This document shows, piece after piece, positions 56,100 to 64,000 of a stretch of DNA of 64,000 nucleotides (the stretch's first letter is position 1; each line of letters opens with the position of its first letter). The translations under genes and the position numbers were made by a program. Location: positions 992,001 through 1,056,000 of the forward strand of contig JBBELK010000375.1 of NCBI GenBank assembly GCA_037783545.1, written 5' to 3'. The DNA is from Henricia sp. BOLD:AAB3569. Lineage: Eukaryota > Echinodermata > Asteroidea > Spinulosida > Echinasteridae. The notes beneath the pieces are model-generated. The model worked only from the letters and a program-made list of their open reading frames with translations. It was not told where the DNA came from and ran no database searches.

Positions 56100-56580
56100 T
56101 AATTAGTTTTAAAATTATCAAAAACTAATGGTTTCCGGAAAATGCAGTGGTATTTTTTTCGTATACATTGAACACGGATTTGGGTGAAGTTATATAGTGC
56201 AATCGATAGCTTATTTAATTCGAAGATATACTTCCCACTGACACTTCCGTCGCAAATGTTGCATTTCTGAGATAAATAAATGATAAAATTACTGCATAAA
56301 GTAATGCACAAAATGACGCGGCAAGCGGTCTGTGCGTAAGCGCGACAACAGAGGGCGCTGCGCGCGCGCGTGAATGGTTATCTTGTGCACTAACTGAAGG
56401 CAATATTTGAAGTAGAAAATGTGATTTTTCTACAGAAAAGCAACATTTGCGACAAAAGTGCAAGTGGGAAGTATATCTTAAAATTACATTATGTGTTGAT
56501 TCCAGGAGGTAATTTCCTTAAAATCTTTGTTCAATGTATACGAAAAAAATACCAATGCAGGTATTGACTTTCATCATCTC
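56100..56580. mobile_element. Foldback with GGTATTTTTTTCGTATACATTG arms, copy 1
   Basis: GTGGTATTTTTTTCGTATAC is mirrored by GTATACGAAAAAAATACC. Inside, GATATACTTCCCACT and AGTGGGAAGTATATCTTAAA are inverse, with CAACAGAGGGCGCTG in the middle. A relative is at 57790-58190. Confidence 0.6.
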
Positions 56581-57067
56581 TCAAGCCAAGTTTCTTTCAT
56601 GTCACTGCAGGGCCACATATTCCAATTTTGTTTTAGTTTTACTTTTTGCCACAAGATTTAAATTTGGAGGTTAGTTCTTTCCTTCAAAATATACGTGGGG
56701 TTCATTACCATGCACGGACACCCAGGATTTGCCTTTTTATGATCAATAAACCAAGTAAAAACACAAAAAAATGTCTGGGCCAATTTTAATATGAAATTTA
56801 GATATCCAAACAGTCAAGTGTCATGTACTCAATACCTTGGTTAATTCAAAAGGTTGTAGATGTGCCTTTGGGCAAGACATTTTACCATAAATTGCCTCTC
56901 CACACAGAACAATAGGTACCTACTTTGGTGGTGAATGTATAAAACTCCAGTACTATTTATATCATTAACATCAACCTAAGAATTGCATGCCCAGATATTC
57001 ATGGTAAAATTGGCTCCAAGCTCAAACAATGCATCTTTAAAGTTACAATAGAGGCTATGATACTTAC

Positions 57068-57101
57068 ATTTAAACTGGACCCTTGGCTGGTGATAAAAAA
57101 C
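57068..57101 (-). CDS. Unidentified minus-strand gene, exon 3
   Basis: 34-nt microexon, VFYHQPRVQFK, bounded by GTCTTTTCTCCTCAG| and |GTAAGT. Confidence 0.45.
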
Positions 57102-59034
57102 CTGAGGAGAAAAGACAAAGTTTTGCTGTTAATAAAATAAATAAAAGGTTCCCAAAACCCTAACCATGATCATTCAAAATGGCCTCATTTTGTTGAATTA
57201 TTGTTTTGTGGTAATTTTAATTGTTCCTATGTGGATTAAATAAGAGAATTCTAGTTAAGAGTTGAGAAGTTAATCAGAATTGTTTTCCTTTAAAATAACT
57301 TATGTCGCGCTTACGCAATGTATTTTCAATGTATAAGGGAAAAAATACCGGGAATTATTCCCAGTTGTCCGATGGGTTTAGTGTACATGGTGTAGAAAAG
57401 CTTATGTGATGTCCGACTTGTAAATTCTTTCCAAAATTACACTATCCACTATAAAATTCATGTTTCGGTAAAAGTTGAGAAGATGATCAGAATTTGTTTT
57501 GGTATAAATTCCGTTCACTGGTTGCCACTGAGACGCCGTGTGTTAAACCTATGGAACAGGGCAGTATTTTCAAGAATTTGTTTTAATGTTTGTTACTGCA
57601 CAATTCACTTCCCTTTCAAATATTTTGATGGTTATTAAGTCATAAGGAGAATAAGTGGCAGCCAGTAAACAGAATTCTTTCCTATTTTACTTAAATACCT
57701 GCATTATTTCATTCATACAGCTTATCTTCCGCTAAAAAAGTGAAATTTTGTTGTGAAAATATTATTTTAGCCTGAATAAAAAAAAGTTATTTTTTTCGTT
57801 TAGGTTGAACAAAGATTTTAAGGAAATTACCTCTTGGAATCAACAGATAATCCAATTATAAGAATACTTTCCAGTTTACACATGCAATTTTGTCGCAAAT
57901 GTTGCTTTTCTAAAGAAAAATGAAATTTTCTTCTTCAAAAATTGCATTTAGTTGGTGCACAAGATGAACCATGTACGCTTGCATGCAGCGGCCTCTATTG
58001 TCGCGCTTACTCGCTGTGATTTTGTCTTACTCTCTGCAGTACCGGTAGTTTTATTATTTATTTATCTCAGAAATGCAACATTTCCGACAAAAGTGCAAGT
58101 GGGAAGTATATCTTAAAATTGGATTATCTACTGATTCCAGGAGGTAATTTCCTTAACATCTTAATTGTTCAACCTAAACGAATAAAATAAAAAAAATCCC
58201 TTAATTTTGTTAATGAAGTCCATAAGACTTGTACAAAGAGTTGAAAGTGCAGGTATTAAAGTAAAATCTTTCAGGAATTTCTTCCAATTAAGAGTTTTAA
58301 CAGATCCGCAATTTACCTTTTCCATGAAGCCGCCGTTATACGGTAGTACACGACTCCATCCTGAAAGCGAAAACAACAATCAGATTAGAAGGATGGTTAC
58401 TTGATTAAGCCCCATTTAAGCAAGGAATCATAACAAGTTCATTTCACTCGACCCTAGACAAGGTTACCTCGGCTCGAAATTTTTCATGTGATAATCTTTT
58501 AGACAAGGTTACCTCGGCTCGAAATTTTTCATGTGATAATCTTTTAGACAAGGTTACCTCGGCTCGAAATTTTTCATGTGGTAGCCTAATCTTTGAGAGA
58601 TTACCACATGAAAAAATTCGAGCCGAGGTAACCTAAGCTTGTCTAACCATAGAGCAAGGAACTGTTCCTTGCTGACTATGGTCTAACTCAACCCACGTAT
58701 TTTAAATCCCGAACCCCACATAACTACTTTTCCCTTCTTCAAGCATGTCCAGTAGGTAAAAGACCCACAAAAACTTTAATCTTTACCATTCCCACATAGC
58801 ATGAAAACATAGGAATAGGATAACCGTTACAATCGTAGTTTACGTACCTAAAAATCCCACTAGCGTAGATTGTCGAGGACGTCCCGTATCATCACCAGCA
58901 TCTTGACCGGCCGTCGGCAGTTCGTCTGTTGGAAAATCTACCTGCTGCTTCCACGGTTCATTGCGTCCGGAATGCGGTGCATGGTTACGTAACCGAAGAA
59001 TGGAAACGCGGGCTTGGGCGACTCTGGACAGCAT
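57068..59034 (-). CDS. Unidentified small spliced gene with mitochondrial-presequence-like N terminus
   Basis: Three minus-strand exons join in phase: 59034-58848 (ATG, 62 codons plus one base), 58360-58317 (44 nt) and 57101-57068 (34 nt). The splice sites are strong (TTTTAG|GTACGT; TTCGCTTTCAG|; GAAAAG|GTAAAT; TTTTCTCCTCAG|; AAAT|GTAAGT). The product begins MLSRVAQARVSILRLRNHAP, Arg-rich, amphipathic and without acidic residues, like a mitochondrial import signal. It continues with an acidic/Pro stretch and GFLGWSRVLPYNGGFMEK, VFYHQPRVQFK. Joining to an acceptor at 53091 (TTCTTTTTCAG|AAATGG) would make the stop codon TAA across the junction, giving 88 residues. No family was recognised. Confidence 0.45.
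57120..57790. other. Intron sequence of the minus-strand gene, repeat-like
   Basis: Contains diverged fragments of the flanking foldback family (TATGTCGCGCTTACGCAATG at 57301). Nothing else is recognised. Confidence 0.35.
57790..58190. mobile_element. Foldback of the 56100 family, copy 2
   Basis: AAAGATTTTAAGGAAATTAC near 57815 faces GGAGGTAATTTCCTTAACAT near 58140. AAGTGGGAAGTATATC and a CCTCTATTGTCGCGC centre are shared with copy 1. It lies in an intron of the minus-strand gene. Confidence 0.55.
58317..58360 (-). CDS. Unidentified minus-strand gene, exon 2
   Basis: 44-nt exon, GWSRVLPYNGGFMEK, bounded by TTTTCGCTTTCAG| and |GTAAAT. Confidence 0.48.
58447..58650. repeat. Tandem and inverted TAGACAAGGTTACCTCGG repeat
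   Basis: TAGACAAGGTTACCTCGGCT with GAAATTTTTCATGTGATAAT is repeated three times (period about 49 bp, starts 58453, 58502, 58546) and then inverted (58600-58643). It matches the hairpins downstream of both H3 genes. Confidence 0.75.
58848..59034 (-). CDS. Unidentified minus-strand gene, exon 1
   Basis: An ATG-initiated 187-nt exon encoding the Arg-rich N terminus and the segment SGRNEPWKQQVDFPTDELP. The ATG lies 5 bp from GGAATCGATTCC repeat sequence, so the promoter is within or next to a repeat. Confidence 0.48.
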
Positions 59035-59038
59035 TTTT

Positions 59039-60190
59039 GGAATCGATTCCGATTCCAATCGATCGCAATTCTAGCTACCCGGAATCGATTCCATAAGTGG
59101 CACTGAGCGGTACTGAACGTTTATGATATGATATCAGAACCAAGCCGAGTACTCTTGCAAAACCCCATCTTCCTTTCGCAAGAGTTATATAATATTGGAT
59201 GGCTTTGAGGGTGATATGAGAATATACCGCACGAGTCATGAAAATACTGAACGAGCCGAAGGCGAGTTCGGTATTTTCATGACGAGTGCGGTATATTCTC
59301 ATATCACCCGAAAAGACATCCAATATTATTATTGTTATATAAAATGAAGCTGACACACTTGTAACATTTTTCAGACAGTATAATTTAAAATTCGAAATTG
59401 TTGAAAGTTCCACAAGCAACAGTAAACATTTCACCCTGGCACCATGGAGCTCTTTTTGTAGCTCCATGCTGGCACATATGGAAACTGTTTTCAAATACTT
59501 TCGTAATCCCACAGACGTAGGCCTAAAACTTACGGAGAATCGCATTCAGTTCAATTTTGCTTAAGCCTTAATTTTAAGTCTTCAAAGTCCTCTGACAATT
59601 CCTTTTCCCTCAAGTACAGCTTCAAAATGTTCACTGCTTTCGTGGTGCTTCTCCGTGTCGCTCCGCTTTCTCTATTTTGGAGGATGTCATCGTATTCATC
59701 GTCTTCTATCGTATCAAATCTGGGCTCGCCATTTTCTTTTCATTTCGTGGAATTGAAGTGCGCGCGCGAGCTCGGTTGGTTCCGGTTAATTGTGCATACA
59801 TGCAGAATCGATACTGTTGTACAGTATTTTTTGTTACTGTACAGTGTGTGACATTTTCCACCCAAAGAGGGCGCTATAACGTACAGTAACAGAAATGCAC
59901 GGTATCGCTCACAGCTTCATTTTATATAATAATCTAATTTGCTGCACACCGGAAACTCGGTAACTCGGTGTGCAGCGTGCAGCAAAGACCCTTGCGAAAG
60001 GAAGACGGCAAAACCCGTGTATTTTGGTTCCGGAATTTCTAAGAATCGGCATTCGGCAACCTATCACTGGGGATCGAATCTAGATAAAAGGAATCGATTC
60101 CTGAAAATTTGGAATAGTGACTCAGATTCTTAAAGTGGAATCGATTCTACTCGACTCCAGCGTGGAATCGATTCTACTCGACTCCAGCGT
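59039..60190. mobile_element. Nested palindromic element with GGAATCGATTCC repeats
   Basis: GGAATCGATTCC words mark both sides (59039-59092 and 60090-60190, the latter including a tandem CGACTCCAGCGTGGAATCG). Inside, AACCCCATCTTCCTTTCGCA faces TGCGAAAGGAAGACGG, and 59184-59341 is a sharper palindrome (TGATATGAGAATATACCGCA and inverse). Open frames on both strands are by-products. Confidence 0.5.
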
Positions 60191-60243
60191 GGAATCGCCC
60201 AAGCAGACGCCCACATAGCATCTGAGAGTACACCTGTTCCTTA

Positions 60244-60577
60244 GATTGGTTCCCGATCCCTATAGATTGGTTCGCTTATTGCGAAAATATAGGGATGACG
60301 GGCAGAATTCTGCCCGTCACGTGGTTAATATTATTTTTTATTATGTTTAGTAAGTGCGCAGATTTTGCATTGACATTTGTAACTTGGCCGTGCGTGTCGA
60401 ACATATCCAATTATGTAAATAAAGTACATTGCCTAAAGCAAAGGGCTTGGCCAATTTTTAAATATAAAAAACACAATGCGCACGCGCAAAGACGACCAAT
60501 TACAGATCAATATGAAGCGCCTTTACCTGTCCTTATATTCTCCTGTGTGGAATATGTGGACGGGAACCAGTCTAACC
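60244..60577. repeat. Second copy of the 10393-10742 repeat
   Basis: AGATTGGTTCCCGATCCC to GTGGACGGGAACCAGTCTA, collinear with the first copy; the first copy carries an extra GGTAAAGGGCAGCC. Confidence 0.75.
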
Positions 60578-60579
60578 TG

Positions 60580-61020
60580 TTCCTATCGTTATTTAAACAT
60601 CTTAGGAATGTATATGCAGCACGATGTGGCAGAGGGTATGCCCCTCCCCCTACCATTGTTCCCCCATTGTGTCTCAAACATCCAAGGAATTCCTTGTTTT
60701 TAGGGGAGTGTGTGTTAACAGAAGGGAAGGGGTGGGATCCGTTTGTCAGTCGTGCTGGATATAGTGTGGGGTTGATAGACTACCGAAGTGAATACGTCAT
60801 CTTTTGTTAGTTGCCTAGGCAATTGGCTCTACACTAAAAATCACTGAACCGTGTTCCTGTGCTTTTGAAATGGTAATTTTTCCAACGGTCACGGTGTTCG
60901 ACCCCTAGCTCGGGATTAAGTGTTATGGCCCGGTCGCTAAATTTTTTTTTTACACCACTGCGAGGGGAGAACAATGGGGTTTGTACCTTTTTAGCGTCTT
61001 GAGAGGAGACTATATAATAG
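60580..61020. other. Intergenic, nothing recognised
   Basis: No repeats with partners in the window, and no exon signals that join. Confidence 0.35.
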
Positions 61021-61021
61021 G

Positions 61022-61049
61022 TTAGGGTTTAGGGTTAGGGTTTAGGGTT
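61022..61049 (+). repeat. Short interstitial telomere-like tract
   Basis: TTAGGGTTTAGGGTTAGGGT continuing TTAGGGTT: alternating TTAGGG and TTTAGGG units, 28 bp. TTAGGG is the deuterostome telomere unit. Too short to be a chromosome end. Confidence 0.7.
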
Positions 61050-61072
61050 GTTTATTTAGGCGTGACATAATT

Positions 61073-61885
61073 GAATAAACCATACCACACCATAGGCTAC
61101 GCGCCGGATGAAGGTCACCCGCAAGGGTGACTCGCCGTTAAAGGAAAGCTTTCAGTAAAAAATGGGTTTTGTTTGTCTGTTTTAACTTAGCAATCATACA
61201 ATACCTCCCAAAAATAATATCGACGAGGAATTTTTTTTAAGGCAATCCCCAGTTTGGATGTGGAAGCAAAAAGGTGAATTACGTTTGGAACCAGATAAAT
61301 TATTTTGCTATTTCTGGCGATATCCTTAAAATATATACAGATATTTGAGAACGTGAAATTTCTTAAGTTATGGTAACGAGAAAAATTTGACAGACAATAA
61401 AATATCAAAATCTCAATTTCCATGGGAAAAATGGGTCGCCCCCCCCCCACCCCAATAGGGTTGAAATGTTGATACCATAAAATTTTTCATATTTTTCTCA
61501 TGACCATTCTGAAATTTCGCGTTCTCAATCCGTATATATTGCCGGAAAAAGACCGGCGATGTTTTGCACAATAATATATCTGGTTCTTTAGAAAAGTGCA
61601 GTAATTAACCTTTTTGCTTCCACATATCCACAAAAGGTCTGTGGCTACCATGAGCAATTTCATAAAGCTTCCACATCCAAACTGGGGATTGCATTGAATT
61701 TTTTTCCTCGTCGATATTATTTTTGGGAGCTATTTTCATTGCTAAGTTAAAACAGACAAACAAAACCCACTTTTTACTGAACACGCTCCTTTAACGGCGA
61801 GTCACCCTTGCAGGCCTCATAACCTTTATTTCAAACCTTCATTCGTCGCGTACTAGCCTATGGTGTGGTACGGTTTATTCAGTGA
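61073..61885. mobile_element. Nested foldback with TGAATAAACC ends and an inner TTAA element
   Basis: TGAATAAACCATACCACACC and GGGTGACTCGCCG on the left are mirrored by CGGCGAGTCACCC and GGTGTGGTACGGTTTATTCA on the right. Within, TTAAAGGAAAGC...TTTGTCTGTTTTAACTTAGC and its inverse ending CTCCTTTAA form a TTAA-bounded element (about 61138-61796) made of two inverted copies of the family at 5110 and 15699. Confidence 0.65.
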
Positions 61886-62189
61886 CGTAGGATAAGTGTA
61901 TTTCTCTTTACGTCTCTGAATAAACAAAGGAGAAACGGTTATCATCGCGCACGTGTCTCTCATCACGTGATACACATCACGTGATTAATAACTGGGTGCT
62001 ACCTAACTACAGTCTGGTACCCGGACCACAAAGTTTTGACTAGACTGAATTATTCAGTCGTTGTATGTGGAATATGTGGAGCGGGAACCAGTCTAGGTGC
62101 TACCCACAATACCGTTTACGCACATACATTGAAAGATCTAGACGGGAACCAATCTATGAAAGATCATGCCCACATACATGTATCACGAA

Positions 62190-62410
62190 CACCGCGACCC
62201 CACACATTGAAATATCCCACATTTATGTCGAAATATCGCACATATATTTTTAACATTGCATATATATCAAATTATTGCACATATATTTTTAACATCGCAT
62301 ACATATGAAAAAACATTGCATATATATGTCAATTTTTATTATTGCATATATGTTTCAACATCGCATACATATGAAAAAACATCGCACATATATTTGTGCA
62401 TTATCGAATA
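62190..62410 (+). repeat. Degenerate AT-rich tandem repeat (CGCATACATATG/CACATATAT words)
   Basis: Units of about 25-30 bp such as ATCGCACATATATTTTTAAC recur about eight times. The Ile/Tyr/His-rich frames here are artefacts. Confidence 0.7.
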
Positions 62411-63210
62411 TTGCAACGTATCACACGCCATATCTGGGGACATACAATGTTCATCGATTTTATTCTCGTTTCTGTGAAGCGCGATTGGCATGTGATCTTT
62501 CCACACGTTATTCATCAAGGAAAAATGCAATTTTTGACAAATATCATTTTAATTCTAACTGTAGGGACTAGTATTACTAGGCCCTACTAGTAGGAAATAA
62601 AATGAGAAAATTCAAAAAATGCACAGCACCAGTTTGTACTTTACAAAAGAACGCACCTGATGCTGATTGGCTCTAACGTGGTAGCTCAACCCTGGCTCAA
62701 CCAATCGTGACAGCCCTTCTAAACTTAACTAAAATGGTACCAACTGGCGCCGTTCAAAAAGTCGAGTTTTCTTGGTTTATTTCATCTAAAGATAAAAATT
62801 ATTTGTCAAAAATTGCATCTTTCCTTGACCTTGATCAAATTCAAAAGCGTGTGAGAAGATCTAAGTTGTTCGCTTAAACAGAAATGAGAATGAAATCGAT
62901 GAACGTTGTCATGTCCTCATCAGAGCCCATACTATAAAGGCCCATAGGATAGCCTTAGGTTTGTGTGAAAATTCCCTGCTTCATCTGCCTTGAGAACAAC
63001 GTCGATAAGGTCTATTGAAAATGTTTGGGATTCATTAGCACGCGCACTAGACACATGCTAGACAAGGTTAACTCGGCTTGAAATTTATCAGATTACCAAA
63101 TGATAAAATTCGAGCCGAGGTGCTATTAAATTAAGCCCGTGTTAAGCCTAGTGTAGTAAATATATTTTAATTGTACAGGCACAGAATTCATCTCTTTTTT
63201 GATTTTGTGT

Positions 63211-63226
63211 GGCTCTGAAAAGAGCC
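63211..63226 (-). promoter_or_regulatory. Histone mRNA 3' stem-loop, H3 copy 2
   Basis: Minus-strand GGCTCTTTTCAGAGCC, identical to copy 1, followed by the purine tract AATCAAAAAAGAGATGAATT. Confidence 0.95.
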
Positions 63227-63259
63227 GGTTGTTTTGTTGGGTTGTGTCCCCCTTTTGTT

Positions 63260-63685
<426 letters not shown>

Positions 63686-63747
63686 TTACTTGCTTTGCTT
63701 TTTGCGAGATTGTAGAACGATGCATGATTTGTATATTTCGCGCTCGC

Positions 63748-63870
63748 CTTTTATATAGGGGTCATCGGATTAACTAGCCATTTTCATTGGTTCCCGCGAA
63801 CGCGCACTGTGATTGGACCACACAAAGCTTGGTCATTGGTTGTTTTTCCTGCAATGTGATTGGCGCGGTC
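63748..63870 (-). promoter_or_regulatory. H3 copy 2 promoter: TATA and CCAAT boxes
   Basis: Minus-strand TATATAAAAG at 63748-63757 and CCAAT boxes near 63786, 63812, 63835 and 63859, the same order and spacing as copy 1. Confidence 0.85.
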
Positions 63871-64000
63871 CAGAATCCTTCCCGCGCTTTTCCTCAACGT
63901 TGTGTTATGTGTAACGTACGTACGTGAACGTGAACGAAAATTCCCCAGGAAATAACACCGTAAAAATTCTAGTTTTTAATAGGCTTCGCTGCTCACATGC

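Noticed and set aside
61022-61049. Chromosome end
   Set aside because: Only 28 bp of telomere-like sequence with ordinary sequence on both sides.

Overview
This is nuclear DNA of a metazoan, most likely a marine invertebrate deuterostome (an echinoderm or a close relative; this is inference). The evidence is spliced genes with GT-AG introns, two intronless replication-type histone H3 genes with the metazoan 3' stem-loop, a METTL27-type methyltransferase, and a very dense load of small DNA transposons, SINE-like repeats and retroelement debris. There is no bacterial gene organisation. Short open frames are mostly repeat sequence; the real coding content was recovered by joining short exons whose splice sites and reading phases agree.

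Layout. 1-1.8 kb: a foldback repeat and low-complexity sequence. 1.85-16.4 kb (+): a seven-exon gene predicted to encode about 315 residues, with a degenerate N-terminal PDZ domain followed by a domain that reads like an IL-1/IL-18-type beta-trefoil. Its introns hold a Penelope-like fragment, a hAT-like element, a broken antisense Ty3/gypsy fragment and an 836-bp foldback element, and its stop codon lies inside the terminal repeat of a transposon. 16.4-24 kb: repeats only. 24.0-32.3 kb (+): a five-exon METTL27-like methyltransferase in which all junctions keep frame but exon 4 carries an in-frame TAA. 32.3-37.6 kb: nested repeats. 37.9-38.3 kb (-): histone H3 copy 1. 38.5-41.9 kb: repeats and a solo Tc1-like end. 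41.9-52.4 kb (+): an unidentified small spliced gene (about 100 residues) whose introns hold a 78-bp tRNA-derived tandem array, itself broken by two insertions, and a cluster of tRNA-like SINE units. 57.1-59.0 kb (-): a second unidentified small spliced gene with an N terminus like a mitochondrial presequence. 59-62.6 kb: nested palindromic repeats and a short telomere-like tract. 62.6-64 kb (-): a second H3 copy within a duplicated block matching the first.

The genes do not form an obvious pathway. The most notable item is the PDZ plus IL-1/IL-18-like architecture: if confirmed by structure prediction and transcripts, it would be a leaderless cytokine-like gene in an invertebrate. Most of the remaining sequence is mobile DNA: long-TIR foldback elements with 9-bp target duplications, TTAA-flanked palindromes, hAT-like miniature elements, and a recurring transposon-end motif seen at least eight times.
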